From Callorhinus ursinus (Eukaryota; Chordata; Mammalia; Carnivora; Otariidae), in contig NW_020312894.1 of NCBI RefSeq assembly GCF_003265705.1, forward strand, positions 856,176 to 920,175: a stretch of DNA of 64,000 nucleotides. Direction: 5' to 3'. Shown piece by piece: positions 23,831 through 36,350 of the stretch. The translations under genes were made by a program, and so were the position numbers. Every line of letters starts with the position of its first letter. Position 1 is the first letter of the stretch. The notes beneath the pieces are model-generated. The model had not been told where the DNA came from, did no database searches, and was given only the letters and a program-made list of their open reading frames with translations.

Positions 23831-26207
23831 AGTTCTGCTCTGCAAGCTCGCGGGCATCCGCGTGCGTCTGAAGCAGGAGGCTGCCGGTTCCCAGGGGCCG
23901 GGGTCCTCTCCCTCTGCATCAGCGGACCCTGCCCCCTCCCTGCTCGCCGCGACAAGATCTCCCCATCCTGCTCGGGCCTGACTGACCCCCACCCGGGAGG
24001 CGCCTCCCCCCGCCCCCGGCCGCCGGATAGACAATCACAGCCTGTCCCTCACAGTGGCCGTAGCCGCAAGCCGCTCACTGGCCCCTCATTGTTTCAGAGG
24101 CAGATTGAGTTAACCTCTGATGACTCCCGCCAGTGTGCTCGCTGCCCCAGGTCCCGGGAGGCTGACCTTGCCGCTCCAGCTGGGGCATCAGCAAGCAAAC
24201 CCAAAGCCGAGTCAGGCAGCGGCTTCTCAGGGGAGCGCTGCAAGGGAAGAGACCCGCCGGGCGGACGAAGCAACTGTGGTGTTTGCACAAGTCCCCGTCA
24301 GGCAGGAGGCGTGTTCCCATCACCCTCCTTAGGCCTTCCTACCACACGCAGACACGGCACTGTCCAGGGCATTCCTGGTCGGCAGCCACGCTGACCTCAG
24401 GCAATCTGAAAACCACGTGTGGGCTCCTCCTCCAGAACACCAAGGGTCGAGGTCGGCACGGCTTTCTCCCCCCACCCCAGGACCTGGTCTGTGAGCACTG
24501 AGTGTGGGTGTCCACAAGCGGCTGTTCCAAGGGGGGTCACTGCTGAGGGCCGTCTGCCTGTCCACCCGGGTGGAGAGGAGGAGGGACAGTGCCAGGCCCA
24601 GGCCAGTGGTGGGCAGTGTGGGTCAAGCCCCACTGCTTCCTTCGGATCCGTGTCTTTCCTGGGCCATGGTGTGGTTTGGAAGGAGAGGTTGGGGACCCAC
24701 TCACCTCCTCAGCACCACAGAGGGGCAGAGAGCACTCTGGGCCCCTGGTGGCGGATGCACAGAGGACGGCCTGCACTCATCCGGGACTCCTCCTCCTGGC
24801 TGCCCACACCCCAGTGCTGTCTGCCCTGTCCACACTGCCAATCTCACGGACGCCCCCAGACTACACTTGAGAACCGGACAAGACTCCACAGCTTTCTAGC
24901 CAGGCCTTGCCCACAGGAGACCCCAGCCCAAAACATGCCCTGCTGGCCTCTGGCTGATACTAAGGTCCACAGACACGGCTGCATCCAAAACAGGGCTCTC
25001 CTGCAAAAGGCAGGGGCTTCTGAGCACAGGGTCCCGGGAAGCAGACGCTCTGGAGGACACTGCTCTCAGGTTGCTGTTTTGACTCCCGGGGGGGGCAGGG
25101 AATAGACCGAAAGGCCCATCAGGAAGAGCAGACTCAAGTGTCCCACCTGCTAGGCAGACCCGGTCCCCACGGCTCTCCTGGCACCACGGGGGCCGTGCCC
25201 TGTGTTCACCCCAGGGCACCCGGCAGGCATGCGGGAAACACCCACTGGACCGCTGAGGGAGAGACACCGGCTTGGAGTAGCCAGCTGGAAAGCGGCAACC
25301 AGAACCAGAGTCTCCAACCCAGCCACGGGCGTCTGTGAAGCAGAACCACCCACGCAGCCTGCCGAAAACAAACCGCAGTTTGTGGTGCAGCAGAGCCTGA
25401 CGACCCCCGGGACCCCATGGCCTTCCATCTAATAACACAGGGCAGCCTCCCACGAGGGCTCCGGAAACATCGCGACCGTCACAGGGCTGCCCCCGGCACA
25501 GTCCAGCTCAGAGGTGAGAAGCTCGGGAGGCGTCCCACGTGTGCACCTGCAGGTTGTGTCCCCCGAGCCAGTGCAGCCGGGGTGCCCCAGGGGACGCCGA
25601 GATGCGCGAGGCTCAATGTGACGAGCGTCTCCACACAGGGGCCCTGAGGATGAGTGTTTCTAACAAGTTGCCGTGACACTGTCCCGACAGGAAGCCGTGC
25701 CTGATGGTCCCGTCACAGGCTCACTAGACAATCTGGGAGACAATTAAAAGCAAAGTGAAGTGGGTCGGAGGCCTGGTTGAGAGCCTGGCCCTCAGGGTGG
25801 CGGGCCCTGAATCTGCATTTGCCAGGGCCGGACTCAGGGCGCCTGGGCTTCCTGAACACCTCTCCTCAACCATCTTGAGGGCCCGACCACGGGTAGCTCA
25901 GACTGACTCTGACTCTCAGGGTTCCCACAAAATTTCTCTTGTTTTTACAGTTAAAACCCTTTTAAAAAAAGTGAAGCCAAGCCATTAGCAGATTCTGAGT
26001 TTCCAAAAGAGGTGCTTACGCGGTATTTTAAAATTTGGTAACTAAAGACAGCTTAACTGGCACCACTGAAATTAGTCACCAGTGAAAGAAATTTGTTCTT
26101 TTTCAGCTGAACTTATCTTCAGGTGAACGTTTGCCAAGAAGCATGTTTACTGTTTAGCGTTCAGTCTTTTGAATGCAGGGGAGACGTGTCGCTCTGGTGT
26201 TATGGGC

Positions 26208-26440
26208 TGTCACGGGTTGAAGAGTCCCCCCCAAATTTGTGTCCACCCAGACCTCAGAATGGGACCTGATTCTGAAGTAGGGTCTTTGTAGACGTAATTA
26301 GTTGAGGACCTTGCGATGAAGCCAGGCTGGATTTCGAATGGGCCCGAGGGAAGGGGACACAGCGAGGCCAGGGGGCTGGGGGAGGCCACGTGATGACGAT
26401 GAGCTGCTGAGAAGCATTTGCGCTGGTGCCGCCTTCTGTG
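26208..26440 (+). mobile_element. MLT1-like (ERVL-MaLR) LTR remnant
   Basis: The stretch GTCACGGGTTGAAGAGTC, CCCCCAAATTTG, CCTCAGAATGGGACCTGATT, AGGGTCTTTGTAGACGTAAT and GGCCACGTGATGACGATGAG follows the order of the 5' half of a mammalian MaLR (MLT1-type) LTR. The 3' half is not clear. It is heavily diverged, with no coding content. Confidence 0.6.
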
Positions 26441-28105
26441 ACCTCCCACACCCTCCGTCTACACCGGGAGCCCTCTGTCTCCCCACTACGCGCCCTGGGC
26501 CCCCGTGCCTCCCCAGCACCACCACCGTGGGGCCTCCTAGCAGAGCACCCGGCAGGACCTGGACGGATACGTAGAAATGTTGAAGCTAGAACGTAGCGGT
26601 AATGTATTAACTGACCTCCTCAAAGGAGGGACCACAGAAACGCACATACTCTTCCCAGTACTTAAAACCGTACTTCGTGCCTGACGTCCCGCAGGTGGGA
26701 GGGGCAGACAGCGCGGGAGCGGAGCTTCTCACCATCTGAGCTCTGCTAGTGCAGGTGGCCCCACCTCCCTGCGTCCCCTTGTCTCCTCGGCTGGCGGTGG
26801 GCCAGCTGATTGCCCCGGGTGGGGGATGGGGGCAGGACCCCGAGCTGCTGGGCCAGGGCCAGCCAGGTTGACCGAGGACGAGGCTGGGGCCCCCGCACAG
26901 CGCCCTGTGGGGTCCAGGAGGGGCAGGCATACGTGTGCTATTCCACTTCTCCTGAAAATCTGAATCCTATCCTAGAAATAGCATTTCAACAAGACCGACG
27001 AGCTCCTGGGCTCGCTGGAGGGCCTGGGATCTGATGGACTCGCCCCCCCACCCCCCCGTGAGGAAAGGAAAACTAGCAGAACCAAGCGAAGGATCTCAGA
27101 ATCCTGGCGGGATTCACTTTCCGCCCGAAATGCTCGTGGCGGGGTGCCCCACGCTCTCCCAGCATGTGGCGTGTGACCACCCGTACGCCCCGTGAGCCCG
27201 CGCAGTGGGGTGCCATTGGATTCATTACATTATGAAAGAAGAGAATTTCCGTACATTACTCATGTCTGTCAGCCACAGGGAGCTCTGGAATGATGGGCAG
27301 CCACCCCGGCTGACTATAAGGAACCGCTTCTGCAGAGGACGGACGATGGACGCTGACGGGAAGGTGATGGCTTGGACGGCCCCCAGGTCTCCACTGGGGT
27401 GTGCTGCACACCGGGCGTGGGCCGCCGGCATGCCTGTGCAGGAGTGGTGGCGGGGGCTGGGCTGGGCTCCCCTTTGCTGCAGCTGGTTTTGGGACTGCAG
27501 TCACTGCCGCAGGGGGCAGGGGTGCACCCTGGAGCCTCGGCCCTGAGCCAGAGCCACAGACCCCCCTTCCCAGCCGCAGAGGTGATGCTCCGAGGTCACA
27601 TGGCTGGGACAGGGCAGGGCCGAGGCTTTCCGTCTGCACCTGTTCTTAGCGGGGCATCCCGCCAGGGGCCCTGCAGGTGCACCCAGGAGACACACGGCCC
27701 CCAGGCCCCTGGGGATTAAGCAACAGCCACGAATTTTCAGTGAAAGACGGGTTTCCGGCATTCCCAATGAGGAAGCTGATGGAGCAGCCCCTCCAGCCAC
27801 GTCTCCCCACCGGCTTGTCCGCTTTTCAACAGCAGATGGCGGAACCTTCCCAGCAGGACATGGCGTCCCCATATGGGCAACGACCACTTGAGCAGCTGCA
27901 GAAGTCTGTGAGACTCTGTCCGTTTCTATTTCCAGTAACAGCCCCCCTTTTGACAGGAAAACCTCCTTATTGGGAATATTTGCCTTAAATACAAGCCGTG
28001 AGAAGGACAGGGCTGAACTTGCCCGGGAGGGGCAGACCCTGACTCTACAGCTTTGGTTAAAACCCCGACTACGGGCTCCCGATGAGGCTGGGAGCCAGTA
28101 CCTAC

Positions 28106-28190
28106 CTCCACCACGGACTTGGAGTCCAGCCGGAAGTTGAAATCACCAAACACAAAGTAGGACACGTTCTCGAATCGCTGGTCGATGATT
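28106..28190 (-). CDS. INPP5A: INPP5A coding exon with GDFNFR catalytic motif (human residues 216-244)
   Basis: It encodes IIDQRFENVSYFVFGDFNFR then LDSKSVVE, with one base completing the Arg codon shared with the previous exon. GDFNFR is the first 5-phosphatase signature. In EEP-fold enzymes its Asp and Asn act in catalysis and phosphate/metal coordination, and both are present. The acceptor is CTCTCAG|A and the donor GAG|GTAGGT. The 85 nt are 1 plus 28 codons, entering in phase 2 and leaving in phase 0. The second signature (PAWCDRIL in INPP5A) would come about 100 residues later and is not in the window. The protein acts on soluble inositol phosphates at the inner plasma membrane. Confidence 0.98.
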
Positions 28191-29576
28191 CTGAGAGGAG
28201 AGAAGGGGACAACGTTACCTGCACGCCAATCAGCCTCCCTTCCACCACGTGCCCCTCACACGTGCCTTCCACGCACTCCCAAGCAGCACAGTGACCACGC
28301 CGCACACCCACCAGACACGCACGGTTCTCTCCACGCTGACACGTGCATGCCACCAGGGGTGTCCTAACAAGTGGGCCAGCGCGGCGTGGAAACCGCATCT
28401 GGTGGGAGGTCCAGCCTGCACGTGGGAAGAACGAGGGCCGGGTAGGGGGCTCTCACAGGGGCACAGGGTCGGGACACCGGGGAAGGACCGCTGGCCAGGG
28501 CCTCTGCCGGGCACCTCCACGACTCCTCCCAGGCGGGACGTACGCTTGAGCTTGCTCTGGAAGTGTTTACGTATCGGCCCCATTTCCATGTTTCAAAGGC
28601 ATAAAAGCAGAGCAACTGCATCTTTTTTTTTTTTTTTAAACTGAGGCACCGCCTGCTTGGAAACATCTTTTCCACCTATTTTAAATTGACCACAATCCCT
28701 TTCCCATTTTTCTACTGAGACATGCACACACGGCAAGCGTGACAGCCTCCAGGTCAGCCAGCAGCCGCCTCACAGACCCCTCTTCCCTCACAGGCAGGCA
28801 GAAGACCGCTCCCTCCACCCGCCCCAACATGGCAGCAGCACGATTAATGACCACTGTTCGCTTCTGGAGGTAAAGCAAAGTGCCGGGTTCTTCCGATTGG
28901 AGAGCAGAACTCGGACCACCGCTAACTAGACAACCCGCGGAGCAGAACGTATGCTCGGCGCAGAGGAAGGGACGGTCAGGGAGCAAGGCCCCCACGTCAC
29001 TGCCTGGCCATGGCTCTGCTCACACACTTGCTAGGACAGAGCGGCGAGGCTGCAGGGCACGGGGCGGAGGGCGCATCCCAAACGTCATCAGGTAGGCAGA
29101 GGCCGGGGCAAAGTCTTCACCAGGTTAACGTGGAAACTTCCACTGGTTACCAAGAAACCTGGTGCATCTCCGATCCACCCGGTAATGCCTCTCTGTGCAA
29201 GCGGTGCCTGGGCCGGCCTGGATGTCGTGCTCGGGCGCCGTGCCCCCCCGCCTCGGGCACTGCTTACCACTGACTCGGGCTCCTCACTTGATTCATTAGC
29301 TTGAGAAACAGAAGAAAGGACCAAGCAAGGACCACGTGCCACCCTGCCTAGCTCTGCAATGTTCTCCTGGGTCACAGGAAAGGCCTCTGCCAGCCGTGGC
29401 TGCTGCCCTCCTGGGAGTGAGGGGTGGGGGGCCTGGGGGGCACGTGGGGTCCTGGCGTCCTGGTAGCTCGCAGATGCCTAACGGCGCCTGCCAACACTGT
29501 CAATCCGTCCCATCCATGGAAACAAGCTGCATTTCTGCTTGAATCTGCACCCCTCTGCGCCCTCCCTGCCCTCGCC

Positions 29577-29617
29577 ACATGAGGCCACATGAGGCCACAC
29601 AAGGCCACACGTGGCCG
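29577..29617. repeat. Short tandem repeat, unit CCACATGAGG
   Basis: About four decaying copies of a 10-bp unit (CCACATGAGG, CCACATGAGG, CCACACAAGG, CCACACGTGG). Confidence 0.75.
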
Positions 29618-30149
29618 CCTGCCTGGTCAGGTACTTGTTGAACTGCATTTTCTGTTCCGACTTATTTCCGGCCTGTTTTCAGTTTCTTGCCACTTTCTTC
29701 TTGGATCCCAGGAGCCTCCCTAGGAAGCGGTGAGAATCCACCCTCCGGTCCGTGGCTGGTGTCTCCAGGCTGTTCACGGGGCCTTCTGCTGTGAGTGAGC
29801 TTTTACCCTCGCGCAGGCAGCAGGCATTGTCCCCGGACGGCCTGCCCAGCCCCGGGCCGAGGACGGCTCTCCTTCTCCCATCCTCACGGCAGAGCCCCAC
29901 GTCAGCCTCTGACCCATGTGGAATCAGTGTGACGTCAGGGTCTCAGGGTATCGATGTTCCCGGCGGTCGAGCGAAAGCTCCATTTGTTAAACATTCAATC
30001 CTCTTCCTAGTCAGTCCGTGCAGCACGAAATTCCCCAAATCACACGGGCCTTTCTGAGGCCCTGCGTCCTTCTCTGCACACCGTCACCGACCCCGCACAC
30101 CTGCAGGCAGTAAGCCTTTCCACAGGATGCCCTTCCTGCGGACAGTTCC

Positions 30150-30370
30150 TTCAAAAATATACTGGCTATTTTCATATTTCTCTCCCGTTTTAATCACTGT
30201 ATCATCTAGTTACATTCCACAAAACATCCTGTTTTCCTTTTTAATTGGAATAACTTTCAATTATACATGAATTTGAGAACGAAGGACATATTTAATGGAT
30301 TAATGCAGACGACCAACAGTTTCCTTTACTTGTTATAAATTAAACTTTTCTATCGAGAAAATACCACTAA
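30150..30370. promoter_or_regulatory. AT-rich block, candidate noncoding element
   Basis: About 220 bases of non-repetitive AT-rich sequence with words such as TTTTTAATTGGAATAAC and TTTAATGGATTAATGCAG. It is similar in texture to the other AT-rich islands of this gene. A regulatory role is inferred only from composition and motifs. Confidence 0.22.
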
Positions 30371-32679
30371 GGAATAGAAGTGGCAGGGGTGCTGACCTGG
30401 CCCACGGGCTCACCAGTGTGCCCAGGACCACTGCTGCCGCCCTTCCTTCCCTCCCTCGGCTCCGCACGGGACTCGTGTCGGCAGGAAGCCCTCCACCTCT
30501 CCTGTCCTAGAGAGACTAAAGCTTCTTCTGCTGTTAAGCATCTTCAGAAAAGAAAACTCCTTAGAGAACGAGTGGAGGGGGCCCAGAAAGGTCTCAGGGC
30601 GCCCCCACATCAGGACACCTGCAGCACGGGCTTCCCGGTCCCCAGCCTCGCCGACACGGGGGTGCAGGTCAGGTGCACAGCAGACCCAACGGGAAAGAAG
30701 GCTGTCCCAGCCCCGAGAACTAAGGGCCCCTCACGCGGTGCTGGTGCTGCCGCGGGCAGGCCCTCCTGGGTCCAGGTACACGCGGAGAGAATACAATCAT
30801 TGGGGTTCAATCACATTGTTTTTAAAAACCCAAACCGGCATCATTCACAGCTTATTACAGGGACTGATTTCTGTTTTCTGAGGTCACACAGAGACGCCTG
30901 TTGCCCTGAGGGCACCTGTGCCTAGGAATTCCCACACGAGGCAGGTGTCCCAGGAGGCACAGAGTCCCCTCGGCAAAATGCAGTTGTGCGTGTTGTACCG
31001 GGAGGTGGCTGCTCTGTGATGGCTCCGTGATCCCGCCGGAACTGCCCAGCCTCCGGTCTCAGGGCCCCCCCGCCCCCCCACGCTGCCCCTCACCTGCTTC
31101 TCCCCAGGCAGCCCACTCCCGGCGAGGCTCCCTCACCAGAGGCAGAGCCGCCTGGCCAGGCTGGCTCCTTGGCCATCGTTCCGCCGAGGCCTGAAGATAC
31201 AGAGGCCGGGTGGGTGCTGTCAAAGTCAAGGGGTCTCTGGGGTCAGAAGGAGTGCTGTTCACAGGACGGTTTCCAAATGCTCTTCTGCTGCTCACACTGG
31301 GCGCTGGCTGGTTCCCGGGAGCAGGTGAGCACGTGGCGAGCAGAATGTCAGCACCGCGCCTGGGGTCCCGGGGCCACGCACCCTGGCCTCCGCCCAGCCA
31401 GCACGCATGACCTCACGCCTCTCAAATGCATTTCTCCTTTCTTTTTTTTAAAACTTTTTATATTTTTGAGAAAAGCTAAACCAAACCACATTCCGGCTTG
31501 CTCTTGCTGAAGGGAGGAGTACGGTCCTGCTCCCTCTAAGTGTCAGAGAATCTACACATATTATTTTAATGATTCATCAGCTTCTATCTGCTAAAAAGCA
31601 CAGAACACTTGCCTTCCTTGCGGAGGCTCCGGAGAACTCGATCCGCGGGTCAGACTCACGACCCCCCCCTCTCTGCACATTTGCTCCCGGGGGACTGCAA
31701 GCACAGAGCTTGAGGGAAACAGTGGGTGACCGCAGAAACATGACGCGGAGATGCATGTGTGCTGTGTACAGACGTGTTCGTATGTGCAGATGCTGCACAC
31801 GTGTGGGGCGTGTGCACACGTGCCATGTGTGTGCAGAGTCCATCTCTTACCAAGGATTCTTCCTCCGTCCCCACAGCCTTAGGAGACTAATCAGAGCAGG
31901 GAAGACAGTTCACACGTGCCCATCCATTCTTAGCCGTCTGTGAGCCGATACCGTCACATTAAGTCTCTGCCTGAAGAAGCGTAATCTGCTCTGTACAATT
32001 TGCTGGAAACCACTGTCAAGCCCTGCGCTGGGACAAGGCAAGCACTTCATGTTCTCTGGGATCAATGAACGTTCAGAAGGCATGTGAAGCCACTGGAGTC
32101 ACCAGGCCGCTCTGGGTCCAGGACGCATGGAGGCCGTGGCGGGAGCAACTGCCCACAGACACACGGGACGACAGGAACGAAGGAAGTCAGATCCAAGCCT
32201 GGGGTTCCAGCATGCGGGAGAAGAGCATCGCGGGACAGCAGCGACCCCGGGCTCAAGTGCACAGGGCCTCCAGGGGGGCGGGGGCTGGATGCGGGCCACC
32301 CAGGTCCTCATGAGGCTCAAGGCACACAGGGCTGAGCCGACGGTCCTGGCCTGAGGGGACGGACGGCTGCACAGGGTTGCAGGCAGCTGGTGCCCTGGGA
32401 ATGGACCGTGTAAGCAAACAGCCATTGGCTAATCAAACGGCAGAGCACATCGGGAGTTAAGTCCCTTCCTCAAAACCCAACAAACTTCCAATTTAATATC
32501 TGACCGAACAAACTCTGAAAAGCTCCAGGGCATCTACGAGAGGAAACGCTCACTTCCTAAGGCTCTCCTGGATGGTGGGGCCTTTCCTGCCCCTACGGTA
32601 CACAGGACACCCTGGCCGCGCTGTTCCTGCCCCCTGCGGAGCCACGCCGATGACAGGGATTCTGTCAGTAGGGCTGGAT

Positions 32680-33035
32680 TCTTGTAATACTATCATTAAA
32701 AACCTAAACTATATCACATTTCCATGCCCAGCTCCTTTTGATGTAATGGCCCGCGCTCATCAATAACCACCATCTCCAAAGGTCGCGTGGTGGCGCAAGA
32801 TGGACGGGCTGTCACGGCCGCGGCAATCACCTGAGTGCCAGGCCCGCGGCCCTCACAGCACTCACTTTTAATTTCAATATAGTGCCATTTGGACCAAGAG
32901 AAAAAAGTTGTTTTAAAATTAATTACCTTGTCAGACGCTATTATGATTAAAACGTAGGCCCACATCAATATCATGTGCCTAATTCAAAAACAGAATTACA
33001 AGAAGAGCCATAAAAATCAATTTTTTAGGCCTTGG
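32680..33035. promoter_or_regulatory. AT-rich block, candidate conserved noncoding element
   Basis: About 350 bases of non-repetitive sequence with clustered homeodomain cores (TTTTAAAATTAATTACC near 32912, CCTAATTCAAAAAC near 32979) and GGCCCGCGCTCATCAATAAC near 32748. It sits in a GC-rich intron and has no coding signature. Candidate enhancer by texture only. Confidence 0.3.
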
Positions 33036-34335
33036 AAACAGAGTCTCGTTCTGTTTTGACAGGCGATTTCATTATGTGACAGGCCACGCGGACACACGCG
33101 CAGAAAGGGGCCGCGCACTCATGTCTCGAGGATAAGTGACGCCCACCCTCCCAGGACGGAGACATTGTTCCTTGAAGGGAGTCGTGGCTTCAACTGTCGG
33201 ACACCACACCGTTCCTGGCTGGTGGCCTCGGCCCACGTGGCACGGGCAGCACCAAGGGTGCGCAGACTGCGTGTCACCCCGAGAACCTGGTGTGGTGCGG
33301 AGAGCAGGCAGGACGCCGTCAGAGCGCTCTGGCAGGTCCACCACTCCAGATCCGCTCCCTTCCCTTCACTTTCCTCTGAATCACGGCCTAGGCGGAGTTT
33401 ACGCATGAACGCGAGGTGACCGGCATCGGCTTCCGTTCCTCGGAGCCGGCAGGGACAACGGCCTCTGCTCACGCAGCTCCATCGCGACAACACCCAGCAG
33501 AGGAGACCGCGGACACCAGGCACAGCACCTGAGGTTTCGGCCCCACATCCACGTTGCTCTGAGCAGACCATCTCTTCCCCTCCCGAGCAATGGACGGACG
33601 CTCTTCCATGACCTCACTTTTCACTCTGCCCCAGGGCGTGTGGGGCGCGTGGGGGACCGGCAGCCCCCACGAGGACAGTCACCTGGGCGGGACACCTACC
33701 AGCACCAGGGAGGGTGGTTTGTGCACAACGTGTCGGAGGCGGAGACAGGGAAAGCATGCAGGGAACAATCTGTTCAAAGGGCCCGGGCCAGCGTCGGGCA
33801 GGCGCAGACCCCTGACTGTCCCTTTGGTGTCAGGCAACGTCCCCACAAGCCGCCTGAGGGGCCTCAGTGACAGCCCGCCGACCGGCCTGCTGTGAGCGCT
33901 CAGGGCGCGACGCACTCCCCAGGGCTGGGGCATTTCACAGGCCTAGTGCACGGAGGGTGTGACACCGGAGGGGCCTGAGGCGGGAGCTCCGTGGGGCGGC
34001 ACTGGGGTGCCGTGACAGGCATGGCAGGCACCCCTCGGACTGTGGGAAGTGTATGCTGGGACCTCGGCACGTCCCTGGCTCGAGGGCAGCTTGCTGCTGG
34101 TGGTGGGGAGCCCCAGGGGGCACACGAACCCTCAGCCACAGGCGTGGGGTCCACTGGAGTGGCCACAGCACAACTTGGTGACATGAGGCCGGGCAAAGTT
34201 CTAGTTGGTGACACCAGAATCACAAAGTCCGCTGTTTCCCACAACCTCCCCCTGTAAACTCTTGCCACTTTTCCAAAATTTACCTCTTGTCCTCACAGCT
34301 GGAGGCCTGAGCCAGCTGTTGGCACGAGGCCATGC

Positions 34336-34660
34336 GGCCCTGTTGTGCCCTGAATGTGCCCATCCCCAGATTCTCAGGTCAAGGCCCCGACCCCTGTGCG
34401 GTTGGCCACGGGCCAGTCACACCACTGGGAGTGATGAAGGGGAGATGGGGTCCGAAGGGTGGGGTACCCTCAGGAGCAGACACCAACGTGCCCTCCGCCT
34501 CGTGCGGATACAGTGACCAGGCGGCCGGGGCACGCCAGGCGGTGGCTTCTCAGCAGGACCCAGCGAGCTGGCATGGGATCTCGAGCCTCAAGCAATGAGT
34601 GTGTGCTGTTTGAGCCACGGGTCTGTGGCACTTTGCACGGCGAGGTGACAAGACAACCCG
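34336..34660 (+). mobile_element. Possible MaLR-type LTR remnant
   Basis: The order TTGTGCCCTGAATGTGCCC, CCCAGATTCTCAGGTCAAGG and, at the end, GTTTGAGCCACGGGTCTGTG GCACTTTG follows the layout of a MaLR LTR (AATG...CCC start, GTTT-AGCCACCC-GTCTGTGG-A-TTTG end). It is very diverged and I am not sure. Confidence 0.42.
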
Positions 34661-36079
34661 AGCCTGTGGGGGTTGCTCGCAGCCCCCGCCCAGGCCTCAG
34701 TGTCTCTGTCGCGCACTGTGATGGGGCTCCTCAAGCCGGGATTTCCCAGCGACCGAGTCCCTGCTCCTGCCACCCACTGTTCTCCAGCAGAAGCATGTGC
34801 GGGGCAGGGTGTGGGGTGGCAGCTCCCCGTGAGCGCTGGGCTGTGGCTGGTGTGCAGGCTCCTGGCACCAGTCCCTGGTCTCACACCCTGTAAACAGCAT
34901 TAAGATAGTAAACACTGAGAACCACTCTCAGACTGCTCAGATGCCACCACGAACCACATGGATACGGAAGATCCTCAAGTGTCAGGCAGAAGAAACGAGA
35001 ACCAGAGTCTTGGAAAGCTGAGTGTGCCTTTAAAACCTTCGCTACCAGCGAGCGCAGGAAACATGAGGAAATGCACACCATCTGCGTTCCCTAGGCCGGT
35101 GTGAGCGTGGATGCTGGCCAGGCCGAGGATGCCGGCGGGGGCTGCCTGGTCAGAGTGCAGCGTGGCCAGACCATAGCTCGTGACATCAGCCTGTTGGCAA
35201 AACACAGAGAACAAGCCAAACGCCAACAAAGTAGTGGTCGAGCACAAAGGTGGTCGAGACACCACATGACGAGGCCCGACGCTGAAGCTGTGGACGGAGG
35301 TACCTGGCAGAACGCCCCGCAGAGACGCCTGGGAACATCAGCTACGGTGCCTACGGATGCTCCCACGTGTGCGCTGCAGACAGAGGCCTGCCTGCGGTGC
35401 AGACAGGACACACGGCCCGGGGGCGGCGGCGCCACCTGAGTGTAGGCAAAGCAGAGCGGGCTCGAGCACGCTGTTTCATTTCTTAACGGAAGGACACAGG
35501 AGACGACCACAGACACACGGATGTGAATGAGCCAACCACAGGGCACACCCCGTCATCACAGAGTCATCTACACTTTCTAGATGCTTCACCTGGTCTTCAA
35601 TGAAATAAAAGAGAGACTGTATCACAGACGCCGTCCATCATCTGAGATGTATGGAATAATGAGCTCATTTTGTTGGGACTGCAACTGGACTCCATGCGTC
35701 CTCACTGGGTGCGCTCCTACCTGGCGCTGGGAACACGGGGGGCCCAGAGCGCGCAGGATGAGCAGGGTCGAGGGCGCCGGCCTGTGCGGCCCCGGACCCC
35801 ACACCACATCAGGCACACGGCAACGGCGACCTCGGCCTCCGGGCGGTTGGACGCCCGAGGGGACGTGTGTGTGTCCTGCTGCCCGTGGGCACTCAGAGCA
35901 GGAAACAAGGTGGCGAGCAGCAGCTCTGTGGCCGGCCATGCGGTGTCCCAGATGACCCAGGTCTTCAGTGCTGTGCTCGCCTTTGCCTAGAGACGCAGCG
36001 GCTTTTCTTCCGCCCGCTGAACAGCCAGGCGAGTTCTGGGAACGGGCTGAAGAGAAACGTTTAGGTTAGAGGGTCTTTG

Positions 36080-36350
36080 AGCAGTTGACAGCTGACTGAT
36101 GGCCGCCCGGGAGGCCACAGAGCGGAGCGGTGCGGCGGGGCGCGTCACATAGCCTCTCCCTGGGAAACTAATTGCTCCCGATTGTTCCGAGCAACATTAT
36201 TTTTCTGGCAATCATTTCCTTTGAATGCCCAAAATGAGCATGAAACAGCTCTTTTGCCCGGACATAAAAGTTAAATGTCCCAATGTTGATCAAATTAACT
36301 TGAGCGCCAGGACAATGGACTGTATTTCTGAGAAAATAATGGGGGGACAA
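36080..36350. promoter_or_regulatory. Motif-dense block, candidate enhancer
   Basis: About 270 bases containing TTGACAGCTGACTGATGG (a TGACAG MEIS/TGIF-type site over a CAGCTG E-box), AACTAATTGCTCCC (homeodomain core), CGATTGTTCC and GGACAATGG (SOX-type), and ATCAAATTAACTTG. No repeat or coding signature is visible. Motif identities are established consensus words; their function here is inferred. Confidence 0.33.

Larger units (their letters stand above)
14587..28105 (-). other. INPP5A: INPP5A intron, 13.5 kb (largest in the window)
   Basis: This is a GT-AG, phase-0 intron. It holds the A/GA microsatellite at 15620-15657, a CAN-SINE at 21777-21970 within an AT-rich block (about 21540-22170), the GGGGGCTG minisatellite at 22553-22995, a candidate regulatory block around 23690-23830 and a MaLR-type LTR remnant at 26208-26440. 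The other stretches (for example 16000-21500 and 24100-25700) are GC-rich unique-looking sequence in which I see no gene. Confidence 0.8.
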
